From assembly GCA_021324185.1 (NCBI GenBank), contig JAJPJN010000072.1:1-36537 (forward strand): 36,537 nt of DNA, read 5' to 3'. The notes under the pieces were generated by a model. That model worked only from the letters and a program-made list of their open reading frames with translations, was not told the origin of the DNA and searched no databases. A program made the position numbers and the translations under genes. Positions 17,086 to 25,670 of the stretch are shown piece by piece. Each line of letters begins with the position of its first letter. Position 1 is the stretch's first letter. Source of the DNA: Terriglobia bacterium (GTDB lineage: Bacteria; Acidobacteriota; Terriglobia; Bryobacterales; Bryobacteraceae).

Positions 17086-17862
17086 GTGAAAACCATAATT
17101 GGCTGGGTCGTTTCATTTTTCCGGTTCGCGGGTGAGTTGGGAGTTTTCGCATCCCGGGCATTCCGCGATCTATTCAGGCGCCCGTTTGAAATCGGAGAGA
17201 CGGTCGATCAGATTTTCGAAGCCGGGCTTCGTTCCGTTCCGCTGATCGCGCTCTCCGGTTTCGCTTTCGGGGTGGTGCTCTCGCTGCAGACCAGGTCCTC
17301 CATGGAACAGTTCGGCGCTGAGTCCATGGTGCCGCAAGCGATTTCATTCGGGATGTTTAAGGACATCGGCGCCGTGATTACCAGCCTGCTGGTCGCCGGG
17401 CGCGTGGGCGCGGGTATCGGAGCGCAGCTTGCGGGCATGCGCGTGACGGAGCAGATTGACGCCCTGGAGGCGCTGGCGGTCGATTCCTTCAAATATCTGG
17501 TTGTCACCCGCATTACGGCGTGTGTGATTGCCCTGCCGCTTTTGACAACGCTGCTCGATTTTTCGGGCGTGATGGGCGGCATGATATCGGAAATGATTGT
17601 TCCGGGCGGAATGCCGGCCGAGTTGTATTGGAGGGACGCTTTCGCGCCCATGGGGTGGTCGGATTACGTTCCATCCATTCTGAAGACGGTCGTGTTCGGA
17701 TTCATTATCGGAACGGTCTCCTGCTATCTGGGGTACACTGCGACACAAGGCGCGACGGGGGTAGGACGCGCCTCCACCAGGAGCGTGGTGTATTCATCGC
17801 TTCTGGTCATTTTGTCCGACGTGATACTCGTAAAACTGATCTTCTTCTGGTTCCCCGAATGA
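17086..17862 (+). CDS. mlaE: MlaE-type ABC transporter permease
   Basis: A 258-residue inner-membrane permease of the MlaE/YrbE family, with a GTG start. Family hallmarks: an amphipathic N-terminal segment, then VPLIALSGFAFGVVLSLQT, GMFKDIGAVITSLLVAGRVGAGIGAQLAGMRVTEQIDALE (the conserved coupling-helix region) and about five further hydrophobic segments ending LVILSDVILVKLIFFWF. With MlaF and MlaD it forms a complex that moves phospholipids between inner and outer membranes in Gram-negative bacteria. The stop overlaps mlaF by ATGA. There is no MlaB or MlaC gene next to it, which is common outside Proteobacteria. Direction of transport cannot be read from sequence. Confidence 0.93.
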   Translation: MKTIIGWVVSFFRFAGELGVFASRAFRDLFRRPFEIGETVDQIFEAGLRSVPLIALSGFAFGVVLSLQTRSSMEQFGAESMVPQAISFGMFKDIGAVITSLLVAGRVGAGIGAQLAGMRVTEQIDALEALAVDSFKYLVVTRITACVIALPLLTTLLDFSGVMGGMISEMIVPGGMPAELYWRDAFAPMGWSDYVPSILKTVVFGFIIGTVSCYLGYTATQGATGVGRASTRSVVYSSLLVILSDVILVKLIFFWFPE

Positions 17863-18614
17863 GTGAACGCGGCAATGCGCAGCCAGCAGTACTTCTCGAT
17901 CACGTCTCCAAAACATTTGAGAAGCGGAAGGTTCTGGAGGACGTTTCCTTCCAGGTGGGTTCGGGCGAAGCATTCGGCCTGCTTGGGCGCAGCGGGGCCG
18001 GTAAGAGCGTCACGCTCAAACTCATCATTGGGCTTTTAAAACCGGATCAGGGAAAGATTTTGGTGCTGGGCCAGGAGATGCAAACGTTAGCGCGCGACAA
18101 ACTCGGGGAAGTGCGCAAGAAGATCGGGTTTCTGTTTCAGGACGCGGCGTTGTTTGATTCCATCTCGGTTTATGAGAATGTCGCCTTCCCGCTGCGCCGG
18201 CACACCGGTAAGTCGGATGCAGAGATCAAAGACATCGTGCAACAAAGGCTGGATGATGTGGGTCTCAGCAAAGAAGGCCGCAAGATGCCGTCTGAACTTT
18301 CCGGAGGGATGAGAAAACGCGCGGGCCTGGCGCGCGCGCTGGCACTCGAACCGGAGGTGGTGCTTGTGGATGAGCCGAGCAGCGGGCTGGACCACATCAC
18401 GGCCGGAGAGATTTACGATCTGCTGCTGGAGATGAAGCAAAAGCGTCACGTGACGCTGATCGCCGTTACCCACGACGTGGCAGGGGCGCGCAAATTCGCG
18501 GACAAGTTTGCGGTCCTCAATCGCGGCAGGATTGTCGAGTGCGGCTCTTTTCAGGAACTGGAAGAAAGCGACGATCCGGTAGTTCGCAATTTAGCCGCGG
18601 GAGCCGAAACATGA
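17859..18614 (+). CDS. mlaF: MlaF-type ABC transporter ATPase
   Basis: A 251-residue ABC ATPase. The start is the ATG overlapping the mlaE stop; an open frame extends further upstream but lies wholly inside mlaE. Walker A GRSGAGKS (43-50), Q-loop FLFQDAALFDSISVYENVAFP, signature LSGGMRKRAGLARAL, Walker B VVLVDEPSSGLD and switch His in VTHD. The signature LSGGMRKR and the sequence DAALFDS after the Q-loop are typical of MlaF. It energises the MlaE permease at the cytoplasmic face. The stop overlaps mlaD by ATGA, so the three genes are translationally coupled. Confidence 0.95.
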   Translation: MSERGNAQPAVLLDHVSKTFEKRKVLEDVSFQVGSGEAFGLLGRSGAGKSVTLKLIIGLLKPDQGKILVLGQEMQTLARDKLGEVRKKIGFLFQDAALFDSISVYENVAFPLRRHTGKSDAEIKDIVQQRLDDVGLSKEGRKMPSELSGGMRKRAGLARALALEPEVVLVDEPSSGLDHITAGEIYDLLLEMKQKRHVTLIAVTHDVAGARKFADKFAVLNRGRIVECGSFQELEESDDPVVRNLAAGAET

Positions 18615-20029
18615 GGTCTTTTTCCAAAAAATTCTGGGTCGGAGTCTTTATCGTTGGGGGGCTGCTGCTGTTTACTGTCGGCCTGTATGTGATTGGCAGC
18701 TACAACCAGGTCTTCGGAGGACATTTCGAAGTGTATACGGATTTCGTTTCCGTGGACACGCTGACGAAAGGCGCGCGTGTGCGCGTGTCGGGAATGGATG
18801 CAGGGCAGATCGGCGCAATTGATGTTCCCCGAAATGCCGGCAATAAATTTCATTTGCATCTCAAAGTGGACGAGAAGTTCCGCCAGTTGGTGCGCGAGGA
18901 TTCAGTCACCACAATCGATACGGCAGGAATGGTGGGCGCCAAGTATGTCGACATCAAAATGGGCAGCGCCAATTCCCCGCTGTGTAACGGTTGCACGCTG
19001 CCCAGCCAGGCGCCATTCGACATGACCGCATTGATGAAACAAGGCAGTGGGCTGGTGACATCGGTACAGAGCACAATTGACGATGTTCACAAGCATGTCG
19101 ATGCGGCCATTGATAACTATTCCAGCATTGCCAGTAATGTGAATGGCGTGATCGGGCAGGTTCGTCCCAACGTCCAAAAAATCACATCGAATGCCGCCCA
19201 GCTAACCGGGAATGCAAATGCGATTGCAGTTGGGCTTCGACACGGCCAGGGCACGGCGGGCAAGCTGTTGACCGATGAAGAGATGGCGGAAAACGTCGCG
19301 AAAACAATTGCGAACGCCAACCAGACCAGCGCGAATGCGGTGCAGGCTTCGCAAAACGTCGACTCTATGATCTCGAGCATCCAGCAGAACGATTTGCCGG
19401 ACGTACATGCCACTGTCGCAAATGCCAAGGATATGTCGGGGCAGCTTGATCAGGCCGTGGGGACTTTTTTGGCCGCCGGCAAGAACAGCAACGAGACGAC
19501 CGCGGAGGCGCTGCACAACACCATCCAGCAAGCCAACCAGGCGATGGGGAACTTAGCCGATGATACAGAGGCCGTCAAACATAACTTCTTTTTGCGGGGC
19601 TTCTTTCACCGGCGCGGCTTTTTTAATTTGAGCGACATCAGCCGCAATCAATATGCAGGTACGGATTTCGTCAAGAAACCCACCGTGCGCGTGTGGATAC
19701 CCGATACCGGCCTGTTCACTATGAAACCTGACGGGACTTTGGAGCTAACCGACCAGGGCCAGAACATTGTGAACCAGAATATGTCCGATCTGGTGCCTTA
19801 TTTACCGCATAATCCGGTAATGGTTGAGGGTTATTCGGAGACCGGCTTGCCGGATCAGCAGTACCTGGTTTCGCGGCAGAAAGCGCTGGCTGTTCGAACG
19901 TACCTTCAGTCCCACTTTCATTTGAATTCGAAATTGCTCGGCATCATGCCGATGGGCAATCATCCTCCGCAAAACACCGGCAAGAGCGAGTGGAGCGGAG
20001 TGTCGTTGGTGCTGATCAAATCGCGTTGA
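18611..20029 (+). CDS. mlaD: MCE-domain protein (MlaD-like) fused to an OmpA-like C-terminal domain
   Basis: A 472-residue protein with an N-terminal inner-membrane anchor (about 8-28, FWVGVFIVGGLLLFTVGLYV). The MCE domain spans about 37-118 (GARVRVSGMDAGQIGAI, AGMVGAKYVDIKMG). A long helical Asn/Gln/Ala-rich segment (about 140-325) and the motif HNFFLRGFFHRRGFFNL (324-340) follow. Residues about 355-472 resemble an OmpA-like domain: VMVEGYSETGLPDQQYLVSR, then QKALAVRTYLQSHF and LLGIMPMGNHPPQ, equivalent to the GHTD...LSxxRAxAVxxYL pattern. MlaD binds lipid in its MCE hexamer; an OmpA-like tail could bind peptidoglycan or span the periplasm. The usual OmpA peptidoglycan-binding Asp and Arg are only partly matched (E409 and R422 approximately), so binding is uncertain. 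It overlaps mlaF by 4 nt. Confidence 0.85.
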   Translation: MRSFSKKFWVGVFIVGGLLLFTVGLYVIGSYNQVFGGHFEVYTDFVSVDTLTKGARVRVSGMDAGQIGAIDVPRNAGNKFHLHLKVDEKFRQLVREDSVTTIDTAGMVGAKYVDIKMGSANSPLCNGCTLPSQAPFDMTALMKQGSGLVTSVQSTIDDVHKHVDAAIDNYSSIASNVNGVIGQVRPNVQKITSNAAQLTGNANAIAVGLRHGQGTAGKLLTDEEMAENVAKTIANANQTSANAVQASQNVDSMISSIQQNDLPDVHATVANAKDMSGQLDQAVGTFLAAGKNSNETTAEALHNTIQQANQAMGNLADDTEAVKHNFFLRGFFHRRGFFNLSDISRNQYAGTDFVKKPTVRVWIPDTGLFTMKPDGTLELTDQGQNIVNQNMSDLVPYLPHNPVMVEGYSETGLPDQQYLVSRQKALAVRTYLQSHFHLNSKLLGIMPMGNHPPQNTGKSEWSGVSLVLIKSR

Positions 20030-20182
20030 GGTGGGCTAGTGGCGTTTGGCGTGAGGTGTCTGCCGTCCTCAAAGCAATTATCACGCTAATCACCATAGAA
20101 CAAACGACATGTGATATGTTTTTAGCTTGGCCGAAGCGCATGAATAGCGGGAGCTGTTCCGCCACGTGAGAGGGATTTGTGA

Positions 20183-21253
20183 ATGGCCGTTGCACGACAG
20201 AAAGAGAAATCGGGTGAAGATGCCAGGGCGGCTCGGCCAAAACGAACCAGTCAGTTCGTCGAAGTTCGGAGCCACGCTGAAGTTGTTTTCAAACTTCCCA
20301 CTGACGCAAACTCACCGGAGGGGCTGAAGGCGCTTCAAGTTGCAAACGCGCACTTCAGGACGGTACCCTGGCCCGCACCATGGAATCGGACAACGCACAA
20401 ACTTTGCTTGGGTGACGCGCGAGACCTATTTTGGATTCCCGATGAATCGGTCCATCTGATCGTTACTTCTCCGCCCTATTGGACCTTGAAGGATTACAAA
20501 GAAGACAATCCGGGGCAACTGGGTGACGTTGCTGATTACGAGCATTTCCTGGATCAGTTGGACAAAGTTTGGCGTGAGTGCAAGAGGGTTCTGGTCGGAG
20601 GTGGCCGGATCTGCTGTATCGTCGGTGATGTCTGTGTTTCAAGAAGACGAGAGGGGCGGCACTACATCGTTCCGCTCCATGCGGACATTCAAGTTAGGGC
20701 CAGAGCACTTGGCCTCGATTGTTTGACGCCCATTCTGTGGCACAAAATCGCAAATGGCGTCACTGAAGCGGAGGGAAATGGCGCGGGCTTCTACGGCAAG
20801 CCATACCAGCCGGGTGCGATAGTCAAAAACGACACCGAGCACATCCTTTTCCTGCGAAAGGGCGGCGAATACCGTTCGGTCGACCCGCTTCGTCGAGCTT
20901 TGTCAATGCTGACGAAGGAGGAAATGCAGAGATGGCTGCGTTCATATTGGTCTGACCTTCGTGGTGCATCAACCCGTGATGGACATCCAGCTCCGTTTCC
21001 GCAGGAGCTCGCCGAACGCCTTATCAAGCTGTTCTCATTTGCGGGCGATACGGTACTCGATCCATTTGTAGGAACCGGATCAACAATCCAAGCTGCTATT
21101 TCCACGGGGCGAAATTCCATAGCGGTTGAGATCGAACCTGCGTACGTAGAAATCGCGAAGAAGCGCATCCGTCGCACAATGAACGTCAACCGGATGGCTG
21201 GAGCTATAGACGCGGAACTCGTCATTGAGAATTACGCGGGCCGCACTAGATAG
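20183..21253 (+). CDS. DNA methyltransferase, beta-class, probable N4-cytosine type II
   Basis: A 356-residue methyltransferase. ATG at 20183 follows GAGGGA by 8 nt. Motif IV TSPPYW (95-100) comes before the SAM-binding motif I DPFVGTGS (293-300), giving the beta arrangement; SPP[YW] is typical of N4-cytosine enzymes, though some N6-adenine enzymes carry similar motifs. The target-recognition region is about 110-260. It would methylate the site cut by the nuclease encoded 12 nt downstream. The preceding gap (20030-20182) shows no controller gene. Base composition looks lower in GC than the flanking catabolic genes: a 60-base sample at 21301 has 32 G+C and one at 21481 has 26, against 39 at 10381. 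This suggests recent transfer. Confidence 0.88.
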   Translation: MAVARQKEKSGEDARAARPKRTSQFVEVRSHAEVVFKLPTDANSPEGLKALQVANAHFRTVPWPAPWNRTTHKLCLGDARDLFWIPDESVHLIVTSPPYWTLKDYKEDNPGQLGDVADYEHFLDQLDKVWRECKRVLVGGGRICCIVGDVCVSRRREGRHYIVPLHADIQVRARALGLDCLTPILWHKIANGVTEAEGNGAGFYGKPYQPGAIVKNDTEHILFLRKGGEYRSVDPLRRALSMLTKEEMQRWLRSYWSDLRGASTRDGHPAPFPQELAERLIKLFSFAGDTVLDPFVGTGSTIQAAISTGRNSIAVEIEPAYVEIAKKRIRRTMNVNRMAGAIDAELVIENYAGRTR

Positions 21254-21265
21254 TGCTCGGTTGCA

Positions 21266-21907
21266 ATGCAGCCAGTTAAGCAACTCAATTCGTGCCTTGA
21301 CGAACTGTTCAGCAAGGCGAAACAATCGCCCAACAGACTCGGTACCCTTGCTGACTTCTGTACGCGGCAGTTGAAGCTACACGGTTTACCGGGCGTCAAA
21401 GGTGGAAGTTCAGGTGAACTGACGGTCAAAGGACTGGCGCGTCGCAAGGAGTGGGATGTAGCGTACGAGTTCGCCGGAAAATTTCGGCTCCTAATTTCCC
21501 TTAAGTCCATTCTCAAGAATGTTGGTGGGTCAGTTCCCAACCGATTAGATGACCTGATGGGCGAAGCCTCCAATGTCCAGCAACTGGCTCCAGAGGTTGG
21601 GATCGGGTATGTCCTTGTTTTCGATTTGGCGAACGACACGAAACGCAAGGAGGACGGCCTGATGTGGTCTCAATATTTGGAGAAGGCTATCAAGAGTATC
21701 GCGATACGGGGAGCGCCGCTGTGGAACCAAGGGCTCCTGGAAGGAACGTGGTTTGTTCGAGTAAACTCGTCGCATCCGAAGGGAAACAGGGTAGTTGACA
21801 GCCAGAAAACGCTGGCCGAGGGAGAAGCGTTCTTTCAGTCCATGATTCAAAAGTTGGCACAGCGGGAGCCTGCCATACCATTTACAAAGCCGATCAATCC
21901 ACTTTGA
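21266..21907 (+). CDS. Putative type II restriction endonuclease (PD-(D/E)xK-like, S-x-K variant)
   Basis: A 213-residue protein I do not recognise by family name. It is called a nuclease from position, 12 nt after a type II methyltransferase, and from a candidate active site. D64 (KEWDVAYEF) is followed after 13 residues by S78-L-K80 (LLISLKSIL), which fits D-xn-(E/S)xK with Ser in place of the usual acid. A further NR-LDD-GE cluster follows (92-100, E100), as in enzymes of the Cfr10I/NgoMIV type where the second acid is displaced downstream. The segment PNRLDDLMGEASN is followed by a hydrophobic strand (GIGYVLVFDL). There is no signal peptide or helix-turn-helix. Recognition site unknown. 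Alternative: a non-nuclease partner of the methyltransferase. Confidence 0.6.
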   Translation: MQPVKQLNSCLDELFSKAKQSPNRLGTLADFCTRQLKLHGLPGVKGGSSGELTVKGLARRKEWDVAYEFAGKFRLLISLKSILKNVGGSVPNRLDDLMGEASNVQQLAPEVGIGYVLVFDLANDTKRKEDGLMWSQYLEKAIKSIAIRGAPLWNQGLLEGTWFVRVNSSHPKGNRVVDSQKTLAEGEAFFQSMIQKLAQREPAIPFTKPINPL

Positions 21908-22045
21908 ACCGCTGGAGGGTGAAGCCTGATCTTTGTTGCGCCTTAGCCGAACGAGCTGCTTTACTGCACGCGCTTCGACTCCCTGTGAAAGTCCCTGTTA
22001 GAGGCGCCGCGATTCAAATAGTTATAAGCGATTTGATTTGGTTAG

Positions 22046-22118
22046 TGGGCCCTGAAGGATTTGAACCTTCGACCAAAGGATTATGAGTCCTCTGCTCTGA
22101 CCGCTGAGCTAAGGGCCC
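22046..22118 (-). tRNA. tRNA with CAT anticodon (tRNA-Ile2 or elongator Met)
   Basis: A full 73-nt cloverleaf on the minus strand: acceptor GGGCCCT/AGGGCCC, D-arm GCTC...GAGC, anticodon arm GAGGA-CTCATAA-TCCTT, T-arm GAAGG-TTCAAAT-CCTTC, discriminator A; CCA is not encoded. Anticodon CAT means methionine or, after lysidine modification, isoleucine. Acceptor pairs C4-G69 and C5-G68 are the determinants TilS uses on E. coli tRNA-Ile2, and GGGCCCU differs from E. coli Ile2 GGCCCCU at only one position, so Ile2 is favoured. The first ten bases overlap the end of the membrane-protein gene upstream. The 138 bases between the nuclease stop and the tRNA hold no gene and no obvious terminator. Confidence 0.92.
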
Positions 22119-24439
22119 GCGTGTGTTTCACCGACTACCGTAGCATGATCCGTAGCCAGGCTCAGGTCCGCCCTCATGCTCTGCCCGCGCAGGCGCTCCG
22201 CGTAGCGAAAAACAAAGGCGTAGAGCACGAATGCCGGCGTAAAGATGACGGCAAGTGCAACCGTGTCGCTGAGAATCCATGGTTGCTGCACGAACGCGTG
22301 CTGCGAGGCAATGGTGGGCAGCAGCAACACGCAAATCGTCTCCACGCCCCTGAACAACAGCGTCCAGTTCACCACGCGAAAAAAACAATTGGCGGTGCGC
22401 AGATGCCGGTACCAGATGATCACCACAAACATCATGAGTCCTAGAAACCAGGCATGCAGGCCTTCGCGAAGTAGGCCGCTGCTGCCCCAACCCCAATACG
22501 GTACGAACAACGCAAAAGGAATGACGAACAGCGCCATGAGCCAAGCGCGCGCTTTTCGATAACCCACATAGACCAGCCGCAGCAGCGCCGCCAGGAAGAA
22601 TGCGATGCCTGCACCGAACGGAAGCGTGCTCCAATACGAGACGAAGAACTGGATAACAGGCGGCGAGAATTCATAAATGGATTGAAGTTCGAGACTCTGG
22701 CGGTGAAAAAGGATCAGGTTCAGCGGTACCAGCGTATTCAGAAGAGAATCAGCCCGCGAGCGAAACCAATTGGCGACCGTGGGCGGCGCGCCGGCTGTCA
22801 TTTTGAAATATTCGAAAAAGTAATCCTGCGCATAGTGCCTCTCATTGATTACGCGCCAAAGCACGAGCCAGAAGCCAACGCCTAGACTCATCGGAAAAAT
22901 TTCGCGAATCCAGCTATACGGAACGGAGGGCTTCCGCTTCTGCAGGATGATGATGCCAATGAGAGCCGGAAGGCAAATCAAGGCAGAAGGATGTACCAGA
23001 TACCCGAAACCCAGCACTAATCCTGCAAGCAAGTACCGAGTTTTGAAGAGCAGGTACGCGGCGAGCAGAACGCATCCGGCCTCCGGAAGCTTGGGCCAAG
23101 TGAAGTAAATCTCGTGAACTGTGAACGGGGCTGTGGCGGCGATCAGAAATGCGAAGAACGCCCACATATCCGGCAGAAACAGTTTCGCAAGACCGAATAC
23201 GGTGAGAAGTCCACAGCACGCGAGAACAATCATAGCGATGCGATACGCTTCTAATCCCTCGGGATCGAAGGGGCACCAGGCTTGGTCAGGCCAGGTGTGC
23301 AGCACATTCACACGCGCGGAGAGGACAATTGGCGTTGCGGCAAGACCGGCGATCGGGCCGCGATGCGAAAAGCTCCAGGGCGCGTACATACTGCCGGCAA
23401 ACTGCCCGAATGGAGATTCGCGGAAGCGCACGAGCTGTATCGTGTGGTACGAAAAGCGGCTATCAGAGCGTGCGCCTACCTCGTAGGTCCGCGAATTTTT
23501 TGCGGCGAATAATTCGCCCTCCGGACCCAGCGAGTAAATCGTCTTGGCCGTTGCAAGCGATACAAGTAATAGGAAGACCAACAACACCTGCCGTTCCGCT
23601 GTCACAATGTAAGTCGACAAAGGAAAACGGATGACGTTATAAGTAGCAAACCCGATCATCAGAAATAGGCCTATGCGGCAGATCAGGCGCGGGCTGAGTT
23701 GGGGCGGCCCGATCCATGCAGCCAGTCCGACGAATGCGAACAGTGCCATCCCAAGCAGAGGAATCCAGATGAAGGGCAGGTTGGGCCGCTTCCGCCTCAG
23801 AATCAAACCAGGAGATAGAAAGGCGACAATTGCGGTGGCGGCAGTAAGTAGAATCCAGAGCAGTTGCTTACAGATCTCAACATTGTTCACGGAACGGATG
23901 ACAAAGGGCTCGGAGAAACCGAGCCAGCCTTGCCAATCGCGCGGCGCTGCGATAGCGAAGATTCGAAATTTTAGCGGCCGTTCATCTTCCGGGAGTGAAA
24001 ACGTTTTTAACCACCACGCCTGTCCGGGAATCAATTCGGGCGGAACGGGGAGACGGATTACGCCGGCTTTGGCGGTTTGAACTTCAATGCCAAGCTGATT
24101 ATCGAAGCGATTCGGATAACCTGCGATGAATATTCCAAAGTGAGCGGCCGGTTTGTACCAGGCGCTGTAAGCCCAGCCTGCAGGGGGCAACGGAGTCCCC
24201 CAAGACGCGTACATTTTGACTGATCCCTTAAATGGCGGCACATCCATGTAGCCAGGTACTTTATCCGGTGCGAAGGCGCGCCCCGAAATCTCGGGTGCGG
24301 CGGGGTCCGTCTGCGGGAGCGCGGCAACATCGATCGAGACGCGGTGCAGCTTCAACGCCGCGCAACAGATGCAGTAGGCGACAGCCGTTAAACAGAGGGC
24401 GATAGCAAGTCTATCCGTCGTTCGCGAACGTACGGCCAT
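22109..24439 (-). CDS. Multi-pass membrane protein, possible GT-C-like glycosyltransferase
   Basis: A 776-residue integral membrane protein from ATG 24439; an alternative ATG at 24484 would overlap hutF by 26 nt. The first helix is LAIALCLTAVAYCICCAAL. An extracytoplasmic segment of roughly 170 residues, rich in W/Y/G and beta strand, follows (about 40-205). About ten to twelve helices follow, beginning LLWILLTAATAIVAFLSPGL, with WSFSHRGPIAGL and FTWPKLPEAG in loops. The size, helix pattern and a charged first long loop resemble GT-C glycosyltransferases that use lipid-linked sugars, but I see no diagnostic motif, so the function is open. Only 20 nt separate hutF from its start, yet it has no obvious link to histidine. 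The stop codon TAG (22109-22111) lies inside the tRNA gene. Confidence 0.7.
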   Translation of the reverse strand: MAVRSRTTDRLAIALCLTAVAYCICCAALKLHRVSIDVAALPQTDPAAPEISGRAFAPDKVPGYMDVPPFKGSVKMYASWGTPLPPAGWAYSAWYKPAAHFGIFIAGYPNRFDNQLGIEVQTAKAGVIRLPVPPELIPGQAWWLKTFSLPEDERPLKFRIFAIAAPRDWQGWLGFSEPFVIRSVNNVEICKQLLWILLTAATAIVAFLSPGLILRRKRPNLPFIWIPLLGMALFAFVGLAAWIGPPQLSPRLICRIGLFLMIGFATYNVIRFPLSTYIVTAERQVLLVFLLLVSLATAKTIYSLGPEGELFAAKNSRTYEVGARSDSRFSYHTIQLVRFRESPFGQFAGSMYAPWSFSHRGPIAGLAATPIVLSARVNVLHTWPDQAWCPFDPEGLEAYRIAMIVLACCGLLTVFGLAKLFLPDMWAFFAFLIAATAPFTVHEIYFTWPKLPEAGCVLLAAYLLFKTRYLLAGLVLGFGYLVHPSALICLPALIGIIILQKRKPSVPYSWIREIFPMSLGVGFWLVLWRVINERHYAQDYFFEYFKMTAGAPPTVANWFRSRADSLLNTLVPLNLILFHRQSLELQSIYEFSPPVIQFFVSYWSTLPFGAGIAFFLAALLRLVYVGYRKARAWLMALFVIPFALFVPYWGWGSSGLLREGLHAWFLGLMMFVVIIWYRHLRTANCFFRVVNWTLLFRGVETICVLLLPTIASQHAFVQQPWILSDTVALAVIFTPAFVLYAFVFRYAERLRGQSMRADLSLATDHATVVGETHAGP

Positions 24440-24458
24440 CGGAAATCGGAACAGATCC

Positions 24459-25670
24459 TTATCGCCACAACCGCTCTTGGACATTCTGAAACGCGCTGAT
24501 GATTTCGTCTTGATCCGGGTGACGGCCTGCTGAGATAACCTGTTTGCCGTTTACAAAGATATCGCGAATCGCCGCCGTGTGCGCAGCAAATACGATCTGA
24601 GCAGCTAAGTCGCCGCCTTCCGATCCGGCCAGCGATGGATGGTCCGGGTCGATGGTAAGGTAGTCGCCTTCGGTTGGAGGCATCTTCAGAGCGTGAGATC
24701 CGCTTTCTGCCAGCCCCCGGTAAAGCACGACGGCGGGCAAGATAGCGCGCGACAGTTTCTTCATGCGCAGGTGATACTCCAGGCAGCGCGCATCTTCGAG
24801 CAAATCAATCTGGGCGTTGCTATCGGTGCCGAAGCAGATCTTCACACCTTTCTGAAGCAAAAGATCCGCGGGGACCGGGCCGTCGCCCAGATTCCGTTCC
24901 GTGGTGGGACAAGCGCATACGGTGGATTGCGCGGCGCCCAGGCAGGTTGCTTCCTGCTCGGTGATATGGATGGCGTGAACGGCGGTGAAGTCGGCGCCGG
25001 GAATGCCGTTCTCACGCAGCAGCTCGACCGGGCGCTGCCGGTGCTCCGCCATGCATTCTTCAATTTCAGCGGGCTGTTCAGCCACGTGCATATGAAGGGG
25101 TAGATTTTTTGACCGCGCATATTCGGCAAGGCGCACCATGGAACGAAGTTCCAGCGCACGCACGCTGTGCAAAGCGATTCCGACCGGCGCGGCGGCGGAT
25201 TTTATTAGTTCCTCCGTTTCGTGAATAAAAGCATCCACATCGCGAAAAATAAATCTGCTTTGCAACGGGTTGGCAGGCTTTCGCCACCCGGCGCGTTCGT
25301 ACGCGGTCCGCAAAAGAACAATCCGGATGCCTACATCGCCGGCCGCGCGGATCACCTGATGCGCCAGCAGATTGGGATCTTCGTAACGCGAGCCGCCCGG
25401 CGCATGATGCAGATAATGAAACTCGGCGACTGTGGTGATGCCGGCGAGCAGCATTTCCATATAGGCCATGCGCGCGACATCGTAAACGTCCTCTGGGGTG
25501 AGGCGATTGGCAGCACGATACATGGCTTCACGCCAGGTCCAAAAACTGTCGGCCGCCGCCGCTGTGCGATGCTCGGTGCGCCCGCGAATGACTCGCTGGA
25601 AGGCGTGCGAATGCGCGTTTACGAAACCCGGAACCATGCTCCGCTCGTTGAACCCTGCCGTAGCGGCCAC
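24459..25670 (-). CDS. hutF: Formimidoylglutamate deiminase, N-terminally short
   Basis: HutF converts N-formimino-glutamate to N-formyl-glutamate and ammonia. The amidohydrolase core is clear: [49 protein letters not shown] and [22 protein letters not shown] at 25670 (403 residues) and ATG at 25637 (392 residues) are the realistic starts. HutF proteins are usually about 450 residues, so around 45 N-terminal residues, which should build the small beta domain, are missing. The longer frame back to 25784 is Arg-rich and lies out of frame within hutI, so it is not believed. The gene overlaps hutI by 52 nt with the preferred start. An indel, sequence error or real loss could explain this. It needs HutG to finish the pathway; hutG is not in the window. 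Confidence 0.85.
   Translation of the reverse strand: MAATAGFNERSMVPGFVNAHSHAFQRVIRGRTEHRTAAAADSFWTWREAMYRAANRLTPEDVYDVARMAYMEMLLAGITTVAEFHYLHHAPGGSRYEDPNLLAHQVIRAAGDVGIRIVLLRTAYERAGWRKPANPLQSRFIFRDVDAFIHETEELIKSAAAPVGIALHSVRALELRSMVRLAEYARSKNLPLHMHVAEQPAEIEECMAEHRQRPVELLRENGIPGADFTAVHAIHITEQEATCLGAAQSTVCACPTTERNLGDGPVPADLLLQKGVKICFGTDSNAQIDLLEDARCLEYHLRMKKLSRAILPAVVLYRGLAESGSHALKMPPTEGDYLTIDPDHPSLAGSEGGDLAAQIVFAAHTAAIRDIFVNGKQVISAGRHPDQDEIISAFQNVQERLWR

Noticed and set aside
20030-20182. Possible attachment-site duplicate of the tRNA 3' end flanking the restriction-modification pair
   Set aside because: I looked for the tRNA 3' end sequence in this gap and found only a six-base match (GTGGGC), which is chance level. 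No integrase is present.
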